DNA from: Bacteroidota bacterium
GTDB lineage: Bacteria > Bacteroidota > Bacteroidia > Palsa-948
Direction: 5' to 3'
Assembly (NCBI GenBank): GCA_003164895.1
Contig: PLUL01000010.1
Location: forward strand, 1 to 64,000
DNA length: 64,000 nucleotides
Shown piece after piece: positions 1-8,859 of the stretch. Within the stretch, counting starts at the first letter, position 1; every line of letters starts with the position of its first letter. The notes under the pieces were generated by a model that was given only the letters and a program-made list of their open reading frames with translations, did no database searches and was not told where the DNA came from. The position numbers were made by a program, and so were the translations under genes.

Positions 1-880
1 CATTATATGTACCCGAAGTTGTAACCGTGATGGATTGTGTATTTTGCAAACCGGGAGTCCAAGAATAGGCAGAATAACCACCGGTTGCAGTTAGCACCGC
101 ACTTCCACCCGAGCAAAAAGTAGTAGCACCGGTTGGGGTAATAGCCGGTGTGGGATTAGCATATACAGTTACTGTTTTAGATGCTGTACCTGTAGTGCAA
201 CCTGTAACGCTTGTAACGGTTACTACATAAGTACCTGCAGTTGATACGGTAATGCTTTGTGTATTTTGCCCACCCGGAGACCAAGAATACGCAGAATAAC
301 CTGCACCCGCATTAAGCACTACGCTGCCACCCTGACAAAAATTTGTTGAACCGCTTGCAGAGATGGTAGGAGTAATTTGACCTGGGTTATAATAGGTGAT
401 AATAAGATGTACTCTTTGCATACAGGCATCTGCTCCTGTGCACAGTTGGAATGAATTGTTTCCGCCATAAACATATCCCGGCATCCCGCAGGGATAATTA
501 CCGGAAGTAGAAGCACTCACTCCACACGGATTGATTGAACACGGACAATTTGTGCTGCCTTCGTTCGTTATGGGAACTGCATTTCCATCTATGGTAGCTG
601 AAAGGGAAGCTCCGGAACACTGTGCAGAATAATATTGAACCTGAATATTGGTGACCACATTTCCGGCAGGAACCGGGTCAAAAAATGTGCGAGTATCACA
701 GCCCGAAGGTGTTCCGCAACCACCAGTATTATTAATGCACCAGTAATCTAGTCCGCACACGTTGCAGCAGCCATTTGCCTGCGCTCCGGTGTATACAATA
801 TTAGTCGTAATCGTACTTTGCGAAAAAGAGGTGCCTATAAAAAATAGTGAAAAAAAGCAGAGAAGTAATTTTTTTTTCAT
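1..880 (-). CDS. Secreted protein with tandem Ig/PKD-like repeats (3' part beyond left edge)
   Basis: The frame opens at the ATG at 880 and reads leftward off the window without a stop, so only the first 293 residues are visible. Residues 1-21 form a signal peptide (Lys-rich start, Leu/Phe core, ending TSFSQ). Residues about 27-140 are Cys-rich and match no family I recognise. From about residue 167 there are tandem Ig/PKD-like units with a period of about 74 residues, each with an FC-[QS]-GGS start, a YSW-[ST]-PG core and a QSITV...GTY end. In Bacteroidota such units are common in large secreted surface proteins that end in a type IX sorting tail; that tail, if present, lies outside. It starts 12 bases after the 893-1345 gene, so the two are probably co-transcribed. 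Confidence 0.8.
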   Translation of the reverse strand, partial: MKKKLLLCFFSLFFIGTSFSQSTITTNIVYTGAQANGCCNVCGLDYWCINNTGGCGTPSGCDTRTFFDPVPAGNVVTNIQVQYYSAQCSGASLSATIDGNAVPITNEGSTNCPCSINPCGVSASTSGNYPCGMPGYVYGGNNSFQLCTGADACMQRVHLIITYYNPGQITPTISASGSTNFCQGGSVVLNAGAGYSAYSWSPGGQNTQSITVSTAGTYVVTVTSVTGCTTGTASKTVTVYANPTPAITPTGATTFCSGGSAVLTATGGYSAYSWTPGLQNTQSITVTTSGTYN

Positions 881-892
881 TGTATAAAAGGT

Positions 893-1345
893 TTATTTAC
901 CCTCATTGTAAACCGCAAAGTTAATGGTACCGAATCTAAAAAAATCATTTTTCTTAATAGAAAAATCGGCAAGGCGAATTATCAATTCCGGTTTTGTTCC
1001 GGCGCAATCACCTTCTATCTGATCATTTGGATTTAGCGTAACGCTTTTTTTATCCACTAATGTTTCTTTTTTAATCCATTGATGTTCTTGGGTAAAAACA
1101 GCAGGATACCATTCTACTTTAACAGGGTAGGCATTATGGTTTACAAGTTTTACAAATACTATATCTACTCCATTGCAAGTGCTGAGTTGATAGGACGCTT
1201 CAACACCATTTATAGTATTGCCACCAGAAGCTATTAAGTGGATAGGAACCCACTCCGCCTTACCGGAAGGAGCGTTGGTTTGAGCGAAGTTTTGGAAAAA
1301 GAAAAATAAAAGAACAAAAACAGTAAGTGTAATTTTTTTTGTCAT
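893..1345 (-). CDS. Small secreted protein of unknown function
   Basis: This is a 150-residue protein with a clear SPI signal peptide (MTKK, then a Phe/Leu core, ending QNFAQ). I do not recognise the mature part. It is about 125 residues, has two Cys (in STCNG and GDCAG) that could pair, and alternates beta-type segments, which suggests a small periplasmic or surface beta fold. It lies directly upstream of the repeat-rich secreted gene on the same strand, so it may be its partner or chaperone; that is inference from position only. No lipobox is seen. Confidence 0.75.
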   Translation of the reverse strand: MTKKITLTVFVLLFFFFQNFAQTNAPSGKAEWVPIHLIASGGNTINGVEASYQLSTCNGVDIVFVKLVNHNAYPVKVEWYPAVFTQEHQWIKKETLVDKKSVTLNPNDQIEGDCAGTKPELIIRLADFSIKKNDFFRFGTINFAVYNEGK

Positions 1346-1516
1346 GGTTTATTTGGTTATTCGATTCAAGCTATCAACTAACAAAAGATGCCTTTTGGTA
1401 AATAATGGTTGCATGATAATACTACAAGAGCCACCAAAAGGTTACAACATTTCGACCAACTGACAAATATAGTAAAAAACACTAAAATAATATCAAAATC
1501 AAAATCAATTTATTAC

Positions 1517-1524
1517 TATCTTTA
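1517..1524 (+). promoter_or_regulatory. Putative -7 element of the DUF4175 operon
   Basis: TATCTTTA matches the Bacteroidota -7 consensus TAnnTTTG except in the last base. No TTG lies at the usual distance upstream, so support is weak. If used, transcription would begin just before the inverted-repeat element at 1531-1621. Confidence 0.3.
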
Positions 1525-1530
1525 TATCAA

Positions 1531-1621
1531 GATGACACAGATTTTGGAAAGATTACACCGATTAGGGTATTGCATTTCATCTGTGTAATCTGGATTTGTA
1601 TTTTCGGAAATCTGTGTAATC
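1531..1621. repeat. Four copies of a 12-mer in nested inverted arrangement
   Basis: ATCTGTGTAATC occurs exactly at 1579-1590 and 1610-1621. Its reverse complement occurs with one mismatch each at 1531-1542 (GATGACACAGAT) and 1551-1562 (GATTACACCGAT). The inner pair and the outer pair can each form a hairpin, one nested within the other. The element sits between the putative promoter and the ATG at 1637, so in RNA it would be almost the whole leader. It may be a dispersed intergenic repeat. Confidence 0.7.
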
Positions 1622-1636
1622 CCAATATTGTTGATT

Positions 1637-4600
1637 ATGTACAAATCCGATTACCATATTCTACTCGAAAAGCTGGATGAATTCATACGCAAGTATTACA
1701 AGAACCAACTCATTCGCGGTTTGCTTTATTCTACCGGAGTGGTTCTTGCCTTTTATCTTACCCTTGCGGTAACAGAATATTACGGACATTTTGGTACCAC
1801 TTTCCGCACCATTCTTTTTTATCTTTTTATTCTCACCAACGGATACATCCTGGCAAAACTTATTGTGATTCCTCTTCTGCATCTCAATAAGATGGGCAAA
1901 ATAATTTCCAATGAACAGGCATCTGAGATTATCGGCAAACATTTTTTAAACATTCAGGATAAACTTTTGAATGTTTTGCAATTACAAATTCAATCAACCA
2001 ATCAACCAATCAACCAATCAACTAATCTACTGGAAGCGAGCATCAACCAAAAGATAAAAGAACTAAAACCCATTCCCTTTTCTTCCGCAATTGATTTGAG
2101 TCAAAACAAAAAGTATTTGAAGTATGCACTTGTACCTTTACTTTTGTTCTTCGCGATTTTATTTGGAGCTCCGAGCGTTATTACCGAAAGCACCAAACGA
2201 TTAATAAAACACAGAACTTATTTTGAAAAGCAAGCACCTTTTCAATTCGTCATTAAAAATAAAGAACTGAAAACTCCAAGTCAGGAGGATTTTCTTCTCG
2301 CTGTAAAAATGGACGGCAAAGAAATTCCAGATGAAATTTTTGTCAATCTTTCGGGCAGCGAATACAAACTCACCAAAGAAAACAAAAATGAATTCAGTTT
2401 TCTTTTTAAGAATGTGCAGAAAAATATTCCGTTCCAGCTTTCTGCAGATGGATTTTCTTCGAGAGAATATGAATTAGTTGCTCTGCCAAAACCAATTCTA
2501 CTGGATTTCACGCTTCAACTTTCTTATCCAAAATATATCGGAAAGAAAGATGAAATGATTCGCAACACCGGAGATTTGGTGATTCCCGCAGGAACAAAAG
2601 TGGTTTGGAATTTCTCTACTCAGAACACAAAACAGATGAAACTTCGGTTTCAGGATACGGCTTTTTTCATTTCTCCGTCGGATGAAAATAAATTTTCCGC
2701 TTCGCAGATTTTTCTCAAAGACAAAACCTATTCCATTACTACTTCCAATGAATTTTTGCAGAACCGAGATTCGGTAACGTATTCCGTCAATGTGGTTCCC
2801 GATGTGTTTCCTTCCATCGCAGTGGAAGAAAAAAAGGATTCCGTTTCGCTCAGGCAGTTTTATTACGCGGGTAACATCAAGGATGATTACGGATTTAACA
2901 AACTCACTTTTAATTATCGTTTTTTAAAACATACCGATTCCATCAACCATCAACCATCAACCATCAACCATTCTGAAATTATCCCTATAGCTAAAAATGT
3001 TACTTCACAATCCTTTTATCATTTCTGGGATATGACTAATCTTGAAATTTCTCCCGGTGATGAAGTAGAATATTATTTTGAAGTGTGGGATAATGATGGA
3101 GTGAACGGCAACAAATCTACTAAGTCGCAATCCATGATTTTTCATGCGCCTTCGCTGAATGAAATTGCGCAGAATGCGGAAAAGAAAAATTCCGAGATAA
3201 AAAGCGAAATGGAACAAAGCATTAAGGACGCGAAAGAACTACAGAAGGAAATGGATGATTTGTATAAAAAAATTCTGGAGAAGAAAAATCTTTCTTGGGA
3301 AGAAAAGAAAAAGATGGAAGAACTTCTGAAACAGCAAAAAGAACTGGAACAAAAAATTAATGAAATCAAAAAAGAAAATTCAAAAAATAATCAGCAGCAA
3401 TCTGAATTTCAAAAACCAAACGACCAGATTCAGGAGAAACAACAGCAGTTACAGGATTTGATGGATAAGGTAATGACTGATGAGATGAAAAAACTTTTTG
3501 ATGAAATGCAAAAGATGATGGACAAGATGGATAAGAATAAAGTTCAGGAGATGCTGGAGAAAATGCAATTGTCCAACAAGGACATTGAAAAAGAACTTGA
3601 CCGCAATCTGGAACTTTTCAAAAAAATGGAGTTTGAGCAAAAGTTTGAACAAACACTCAATCAGCTCAACGAGCTTTCTAAAAAACAGGATGAACTGGGA
3701 GATAAATCGCTCGACAAAAAAGCGGATGTAAAAGAATTAAAGAAACAGCAGGATTCGCTCAATAAAAAGTTTGATGATGTAAAAAAAGCTATGGAAGATT
3801 TGGAAAAGAAAAACAGTGCCTTGGAAAATCCTGAAAAGATGCCGGACACGAAAGCACAACAAGAAGACATTAAAAAGGAAATGGAAAACAGCAGTCAGCA
3901 GTTGAGTGAAAGCAAAAGCAAAGGTGCATCTAAGTCGCAAAAGAGTGCTTCGCAAAAGATGAATCAAATGGCGCAGCAGATGGGAGAAATGGCAAGCCAG
4001 ATGGAAAAAGAACAGGAAGGCGAAGATGAAAATGCAATGCGCGATATTTTAAATAATCTTATTCAGCTTTCATTCGACCAGGAAGCGTTGATGAAAGAGG
4101 TGGAGAAAACTACGACCGATAATCCTCAATATGTAAAACTTTCGGAACAACAGAAAAAATTGAAGGACGATGCCAAAATGATTGAAGACAGTTTGTTTGC
4201 GTTGAGCAAAAGGCAAGCGGCAATTGAATCGGTGGTGAACCGAGAAATATCCGCCATCAATTCCAACATGGAAAAATCAATTGAAGAAATGAGTAAACGC
4301 GAAAACCGTTTCACTCCAGATATTTCTTCGCGCGAACAATTTTCAATGACATCCATAAATAATTTGGCGCTCATGCTCAGCGAATCATTGGCACAGATGC
4401 AAAGCAGCAGTAAAAAAAGCGGCAATTGCAATAAACCCGGTTCGTGTAAAAAACCAGGGCAAGGGAAAAAACCTTCAGCTGCAAGTATGCGCCAGGCACA
4501 GGAGCAACTTAAAAAACAAATGGAAGCACTAAAAAAGGCAATGGAAAAAGGGCAGAAACCAGGTGGCACCAAAGACGGAAACAGCGGTTGGAGTCAGGAA

Positions 4601-5005
4601 CTTGTGAAGATTGCCGCTCAACAGGAAGCGCTCAAACAAATGATGCAGCAACTTGAACAGCAAGGTGGAATGAATGCCGGAGATATGAAAAACACGCTGA
4701 AGAAAATGGAAGAATCCCAAAAAGATATAGTGAATCGGGTTTTGAATGAAGAAACAATAAAACGTCAACAGCAGATTCTGGACAAATTGTTGGATTACGA
4801 AAAAGCAGAAAAAGAAAGAGATACCGAACAAAAAAGGCAAGCAACCGAAGCAAAAGATGATTATAAACGTAACCTTTCTCAATTTATAGAGTATAACATG
4901 CGTAAAGAAAAAGAGACCGAACTATTGAAAACCGTTCCACCCTCTTTTAAAAATTACTATAAGAACAAAGTATCTGAATATTTTAATAACGTAGAAAACG
5001 AATAA
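1637..5005 (+). CDS. DUF4175-type membrane protein with long coiled coil
   Basis: This large protein of about 1122 residues resembles the DUF4175 family of Bacteroidota; its function is unknown. I take the ATG at 1637 rather than the TTG at 1628. Two membrane segments lie near residues 25-50 and 57-82 and a third near 155-172. A beta-rich, probably periplasmic part follows to about residue 490. The rest is very rich in Lys, Glu and Gln with many Met, giving a long coiled coil, broken near residue 930 by a short Cys/Gly/Lys/Pro stretch (CNKPGSCKKPGQGKKP). Two short tandem repeats whose units are not multiples of three lie in the coding region (1991-2022, 2941-2968). The RsbW-like gene begins 2 bases after the stop, so they form one transcription unit. 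Confidence 0.8.
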   Translation: MYKSDYHILLEKLDEFIRKYYKNQLIRGLLYSTGVVLAFYLTLAVTEYYGHFGTTFRTILFYLFILTNGYILAKLIVIPLLHLNKMGKIISNEQASEIIGKHFLNIQDKLLNVLQLQIQSTNQPINQSTNLLEASINQKIKELKPIPFSSAIDLSQNKKYLKYALVPLLLFFAILFGAPSVITESTKRLIKHRTYFEKQAPFQFVIKNKELKTPSQEDFLLAVKMDGKEIPDEIFVNLSGSEYKLTKENKNEFSFLFKNVQKNIPFQLSADGFSSREYELVALPKPILLDFTLQLSYPKYIGKKDEMIRNTGDLVIPAGTKVVWNFSTQNTKQMKLRFQDTAFFISPSDENKFSASQIFLKDKTYSITTSNEFLQNRDSVTYSVNVVPDVFPSIAVEEKKDSVSLRQFYYAGNIKDDYGFNKLTFNYRFLKHTDSINHQPSTINHSEIIPIAKNVTSQSFYHFWDMTNLEISPGDEVEYYFEVWDNDGVNGNKSTKSQSMIFHAPSLNEIAQNAEKKNSEIKSEMEQSIKDAKELQKEMDDLYKKILEKKNLSWEEKKKMEELLKQQKELEQKINEIKKENSKNNQQQSEFQKPNDQIQEKQQQLQDLMDKVMTDEMKKLFDEMQKMMDKMDKNKVQEMLEKMQLSNKDIEKELDRNLELFKKMEFEQKFEQTLNQLNELSKKQDELGDKSLDKKADVKELKKQQDSLNKKFDDVKKAMEDLEKKNSALENPEKMPDTKAQQEDIKKEMENSSQQLSESKSKGASKSQKSASQKMNQMAQQMGEMASQMEKEQEGEDENAMRDILNNLIQLSFDQEALMKEVEKTTTDNPQYVKLSEQQKKLKDDAKMIEDSLFALSKRQAAIESVVNREISAINSNMEKSIEEMSKRENRFTPDISSREQFSMTSINNLALMLSESLAQMQSSSKKSGNCNKPGSCKKPGQGKKPSAASMRQAQEQLKKQMEALKKAMEKGQKPGGTKDGNSGWSQELVKIAAQQEALKQMMQQLEQQGGMNAGDMKNTLKKMEESQKDIVNRVLNEETIKRQQQILDKLLDYEKAEKERDTEQKRQATEAKDDYKRNLSQFIEYNMRKEKETELLKTVPPSFKNYYKNKVSEYFNNVENE
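1991..2022 (+). repeat. 8-base tandem repeat (CAATCAAC x4) inside the DUF4175 gene
   Basis: Four perfect copies of CAATCAAC are followed by a degenerate TAATC. They encode a Gln/Asn/Ser/Thr/Pro-rich loop (QSTNQPINQSTN). The unit is not a multiple of three, so gain or loss of one copy would break the frame. Confidence 0.9.
2941..2968 (+). repeat. 7-base tandem repeat (CATCAAC x4) inside the DUF4175 gene
   Basis: Four perfect copies of CATCAAC are followed by CAT. They encode a short His/Gln/Pro/Ser/Thr/Ile/Asn loop within the predicted periplasmic part. A change of one unit shifts the frame; a change of three units keeps it. Confidence 0.9.
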
Positions 5006-5007
5006 AC

Positions 5008-5421
5008 ATGGTCTTGGCAGAAAATCAAAAACTCCTCATCCCTTCCAAATCGGAAAACATGGTGCTGGTTGAAAAATTAGTGGATGATGTATGCGACCTT
5101 TTTGATATCAAAGAGGAAATTTACGGGCACATTTTAGTGGCGCTCACTGAAGGGGTTAACAACGCGCTTCAGCACGGCAACAAAGCAAATCCGGATAAAC
5201 ACATTACCGTGACATTTAAAGTGAAAAACGATACGCTTTATTTTACCGTTAAAGATGAAGGAATTGGTTTTGATTTCAACAACCTTCCTGACCCAACTGA
5301 CCCGGCGAACATTGAAAAACCCACAGGACGCGGAATCTTTTTGATGAAACACCTTTCTGATAAAGTTTCTTTTGAAGACAAAGGCACAAAAGTGATTCTT
5401 GAATTTAAGCTGAAAAAATAA
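5008..5421 (+). CDS. RsbW-like anti-sigma regulatory ATPase (GHKL fold)
   Basis: This 137-residue protein is a stand-alone HATPase_c_2 domain, as in RsbW/SpoIIAB anti-sigma serine kinases. Visible motifs are the N box (E48-G-V-N-N52-A-L-Q-H56-G), the G1 box (D83-E-G-I-G-F) and the G2 box (G107-R-G-I-F-L-M-K). Known members bind ATP and phosphorylate a STAS-domain antagonist or hold a sigma factor. It is the second gene of the DUF4175 unit, 2 bases behind it. No STAS or sigma gene is next to it; two SpoIIE-type phosphatases that could act in the same kind of circuit lie at 21063 and 36351. The substrate cannot be told from the sequence. Confidence 0.85.
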   Translation: MVLAENQKLLIPSKSENMVLVEKLVDDVCDLFDIKEEIYGHILVALTEGVNNALQHGNKANPDKHITVTFKVKNDTLYFTVKDEGIGFDFNNLPDPTDPANIEKPTGRGIFLMKHLSDKVSFEDKGTKVILEFKLKK

Positions 5422-5426
5422 TCAAG

Positions 5427-6509
5427 CTATTCGTCAAGATTTTTCGTCAGTCTTTGTACAATACGGAAGTTTGTAAAAAATTCTTTTGCTATCACCCGAA
5501 GAATGGTGTAAGAAGGAACCGCTAAAATCATTCCACCGATTCCGCCTACGGTTGCGCCTGCCAGAATCACTAAAAATATTTCAAGCGGATGAGCTTTTAC
5601 TGAACTGGAATAAATCATCGGCTGAAGAAGAAATGCATCGGCAAGATTTACGATTGGAAACACAATACAGATTTTCATAATCACCGATAGCATTGTCATT
5701 TCGGTATTGGTAGTTATCCCGATGAACAAAGCAAAACCTGCTCCGATAAGCGGACCTACATACGGAATCATATTTACAATCCCAGCGAAAAGCGCAATGA
5801 GCAATGCGTGTTTTATTCCTGCAAATGAAAGAGCAATGGAAAGAATGGTAATTATCAGCATCATTTCTATCAGGATGCCGATGAAATATCTTTTCAGCAT
5901 ATGTTGCGCACGATTCAAAACATTTTTTACTTTCTCTGAATGATGTTCGGGAAAAATTGAAATAATCGTTTCAGTAACTAAATTTCCATCGCGTAAAAAG
6001 AAAAATGTGAGAAATGAAATTGCAAAAAACGCTATGAAAAAATCTCCAACTGCCGCAAAAAACTGGTTGAAGAAAACCGAAAGATTTGTGAATGAAAGAA
6101 CGGTTGCCAGCTTGTCCTGAAGATATGTTTGCAAATTAAAATTTTGATAATCAACATTGAAGCTTTTCAAAATGCGTTCGATGCTTTCAATCGGTTGTTG
6201 CAAAGAGGCAATGGCTGCGCCTCTGTCAATGGCAGAAACGATTCTTGCCTCTTCCATAAATAGCGGCACGAAAAATATTCCCAGTAAAAAAAATACAAGG
6301 AATAATGTTAACAAAGCAAGTCCCGCACTGAGAGTTCGGGATAATTTGAATTTCCCTATTCCGAGTTTGCAGTAAAATCTGTCTATCGGTTGCCCGACGA
6401 GGGATAAAATTCCTGCGATGATGAGATAAATTACGATGTGCCAGAAATACCAGGCGGCAAATGCCGAAACAGCAATCAATATGAACAGGATGATGTTTTT
6501 GTTTCGCAT
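5427..6509 (-). CDS. AI-2E family transporter (PerM-like)
   Basis: This 360-residue integral membrane protein has about eight hydrophobic segments. Two lie at the N-terminus (residues 5-40), two near 60-95, and the rest after residue 150. The long soluble loop around residues 95-150 and the motif NMIPYVGPLIGAG near residue 245 are typical of the AI-2E transporter family (formerly UPF0118). Family members have been linked to export of autoinducer-2 or to Na+/H+ exchange; the substrate here is unknown. It is convergent with the RsbW-like gene (5 bases between stops) and faces the PurF-like gene across 144 bases. Confidence 0.88.
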   Translation of the reverse strand: MRNKNIILFILIAVSAFAAWYFWHIVIYLIIAGILSLVGQPIDRFYCKLGIGKFKLSRTLSAGLALLTLFLVFFLLGIFFVPLFMEEARIVSAIDRGAAIASLQQPIESIERILKSFNVDYQNFNLQTYLQDKLATVLSFTNLSVFFNQFFAAVGDFFIAFFAISFLTFFFLRDGNLVTETIISIFPEHHSEKVKNVLNRAQHMLKRYFIGILIEMMLIITILSIALSFAGIKHALLIALFAGIVNMIPYVGPLIGAGFALFIGITTNTEMTMLSVIMKICIVFPIVNLADAFLLQPMIYSSSVKAHPLEIFLVILAGATVGGIGGMILAVPSYTILRVIAKEFFTNFRIVQRLTKNLDE

Positions 6510-6653
6510 GAGTCAGCGAAATTACGAAGTTTACTTCATTCTTAATTCCTTTTTCAAATAGAGAATTTTTTGGCGAAGCCGTACGATTTCAAAATTAGTT
6601 GAAAGAATTAAAGGGATTTAGTTTTGATATTTTGTATCTTCGTACCAGAAATT

Positions 6654-8552
6654 ATGAGCGAATCCATCAAGCACGAGTGCGGCATCGCGCTCCTCCGACT
6701 TCTCAAACCACTTTCGTATTACCGCGAAAAATATGGAACAGCGCTTTACGGAATTAACAAACTTTATTTGCTGATGGAAAAGCAGCGTAACCGCGGGCAG
6801 GATGGCGCAGGCGTAGTGAATATTAAATTTGATGTTGAACCCGGCACGCGTTACATCAGCCGCTACCGTTCCGTTTCTCATAATGCGCTTGTTGAAATTT
6901 TTCAAAAGATAAATTCCCGTTTTGTTGAACTCGAAAAAAATAATCCGGAAAAACTTTCAGATACAGATTGGTTGAAAAAAAATGTGGCTTTCACCGGGGA
7001 ATTATTTCTCGGGCATTTGCGTTATAATACTTACGGCAAAAACAGCATTGAATACTGCCACCCTTTTCTCCGCCAGAATAACTGGATGACGCGCAATCTG
7101 GTCATTGCAGGAAATTTTAATCTCACGAATACCGAAGAACTCTTTGAACAGATAGTGGAACTTGGGCAGCACCCGAAAGAAAAAGCCGACACAGTTACGG
7201 TGATGGAAAAAATCGGGCATTTTCTGGATGAAGAAAATCAATCGTTGTTCAAAAAATTCAATGAGCAGGGATTCACGAATAAAGAAATCACACAACTTAT
7301 TATTCAGAATCTGGATGTTCCAAAAATCCTGAAAGACGCTACGAAAAAATTTGACGGAGGATATGCGATGGCAGGTCTTCTCGGTCATGGAGATGCGTTT
7401 GTTCTCCGAGACCCGAATGGAATCCGTCCAGCATTTTATTATGTAGATGATGAAATTGCGGTGGTTACTTCCGAGCGACCCACCATTCAAACTGCATTCA
7501 ATGTTCCGATAGAAAAAATCAAGGAGATAAAACCCGGACATGTGCTGTTGATAAAGAAAAACGGAAAAATTTCCGAACACGAAGTGCTGGAGCCGAAAGA
7601 AAAAAAATCATGTTCGTTTGAGCGGATTTATTTTTCCCGCGGAAGCGATTCGGATATATATAAGGAAAGAAAAAATCTTGGAAAAGAATTATCTCCGGCT
7701 GTGCTTAAATCTGTTGACAGCGATTTGAGAAATACAGTTTTCTCTTTCATTCCAAATACTGCCGAAGTGGCATTTATCGGTTTGATGCAGGGAATATCCG
7801 GTTACTTGGACGGATGGAAAGAAAAAGAAATTGAAAAACTAAAAGGCGAAGGCGGACAAAAACTGCGTGATATAATTTCCTTTCGTGCGCGCCAGGAAAA
7901 AATCGCTATCAAGGATGCAAAACTCCGTACGTTCATTACTGCCGATTCCGACCGCGATGACATGGTGGCGCATGTGTACGACACTACTTACGGAGTTATC
8001 CGCAAAGGGCTCGACAATCTTGTGGTGCTGGATGATTCCATTGTGCGCGGCACCACTTTAAAGCAAAGCATCATCCGAATTTTTGACCGGCTTGGTCCCA
8101 AGAAAATTGTAATTGTTTCTTCCGCTCCGCAAATTCGTTTTCCCGATTGCTACGGAATTGACATGGCACGTCTGGGCGACCTCATCGCCTTTAAAGCCGC
8201 AGTGCAATTGCTGAAAGAAAAATATAAAGAGAATCTGCTGGAAGAAGTTTTAGAAAAAGCCATTGCAGAAAACGCAAAACCTTCTGCCGAGATTCGCAAT
8301 GTGGTGAAAGAAATTTACAAACCCTTCACTCCGCAGGAAATTTCTGATAAGATAACTCAACTGCTTCTTCCCGCAAATACAAAAGCCGAAGTGCAGATAA
8401 TTTATCAGTCCATCGAAGGTTTGCACGCTTCCTGCCCCAATCACAAAGGCGATTGGTATTTCACAGGCGATTATCCAACTCCCGGTGGAAACAAAGTTGC
8501 CAACCGTTCTTTCATAAATTTTATGGAAGGGAAAAATGTGAGGGCGTATTAA
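6654..8552 (+). CDS. purF: PurF-like amidophosphoribosyltransferase, long form
   Basis: The protein joins an N-terminal class II glutamine amidotransferase domain (residues about 9-300; RNRGQDGAG and GHLRYNTYG are visible) to a C-terminal phosphoribosyltransferase domain with the PRPP loop VVLDDSIVRGTTL near residue 460. PurF makes 5-phosphoribosylamine from PRPP and glutamine, the first step of purine synthesis. The ATG at 6654 is preferred to the one at 6624 because it puts the likely catalytic Cys at position 9 (MSESIKHECGIA). The enzyme would then need removal of an 8-residue propeptide, as known for Bacillus-type PurF. At 633 residues it is longer than the usual 470-510, with extra sequence in both domains, so it may be a paralogue rather than the housekeeping enzyme. 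Confidence 0.85.
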   Translation: MSESIKHECGIALLRLLKPLSYYREKYGTALYGINKLYLLMEKQRNRGQDGAGVVNIKFDVEPGTRYISRYRSVSHNALVEIFQKINSRFVELEKNNPEKLSDTDWLKKNVAFTGELFLGHLRYNTYGKNSIEYCHPFLRQNNWMTRNLVIAGNFNLTNTEELFEQIVELGQHPKEKADTVTVMEKIGHFLDEENQSLFKKFNEQGFTNKEITQLIIQNLDVPKILKDATKKFDGGYAMAGLLGHGDAFVLRDPNGIRPAFYYVDDEIAVVTSERPTIQTAFNVPIEKIKEIKPGHVLLIKKNGKISEHEVLEPKEKKSCSFERIYFSRGSDSDIYKERKNLGKELSPAVLKSVDSDLRNTVFSFIPNTAEVAFIGLMQGISGYLDGWKEKEIEKLKGEGGQKLRDIISFRARQEKIAIKDAKLRTFITADSDRDDMVAHVYDTTYGVIRKGLDNLVVLDDSIVRGTTLKQSIIRIFDRLGPKKIVIVSSAPQIRFPDCYGIDMARLGDLIAFKAAVQLLKEKYKENLLEEVLEKAIAENAKPSAEIRNVVKEIYKPFTPQEISDKITQLLLPANTKAEVQIIYQSIEGLHASCPNHKGDWYFTGDYPTPGGNKVANRSFINFMEGKNVRAY

Positions 8553-8587
8553 AATCTACGAAAAGCGAATCAGTACGAATTTACAAA

Positions 8588-8821
8588 TCACTTAAACTCT
8601 TTCAGAAGTTCGTGCAATTCAATTTCTAAAGCGTCTGCTAATTTATAACACCAAAATAATGTCGGTGTAATTTCCCCTCTTTCCAAACGAGAAATATTTT
8701 GAAAATTATTGTCAACACGACTTGCTAATTCGGATTGAGACCATCCTTTAGCAACACGATTCTTTTTGATATAATCACCAAATTTTTTATCAAATATTTT
8801 ATTGGCTTTGCTTTTCTTCAT
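8588..8821 (-). CDS. XRE-family helix-turn-helix regulator
   Basis: This small protein of 77 residues from the ATG at 8821 is almost entirely a Cro/C1-type helix-turn-helix: GDYIKKNRVAKGWSQSELAS, then NISRLERGEITPTL and a final ALEIELHELL helix. Such proteins are DNA-binding repressors, often autoregulated or part of mobile or toxin-antitoxin modules. It is divergent from the lipoprotein gene at 8926, with an imperfect palindrome at 8860-8875 between them. It lies in the accessory patch between purF and the large outer-membrane protein gene. Confidence 0.88.
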   Translation of the reverse strand: MKKSKANKIFDKKFGDYIKKNRVAKGWSQSELASRVDNNFQNISRLERGEITPTLFWCYKLADALEIELHELLKEFK

Positions 8822-8859
8822 TACTAAAGCCAATCTCAATAATTTTTACACTAATGGCA

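Noticed and set aside
1-300. Direct repeats at 35-60 and 257-282
   Set aside because: They are explained by tandem Ig/PKD-like units (222-base period) in the secreted protein, not by a mobile or CRISPR repeat.
1991-2968. CRISPR-like arrays
   Set aside because: The repeats are 7-8 bases, contiguous and without spacers, so they are simple tandem repeats.
4126-4882. Long open frames on the minus strand of the DUF4175 gene
   Set aside because: They are reverse readings of the Lys/Glu/Gln-rich coiled coil (giving Phe/Leu/Ser-rich nonsense) with no start context.
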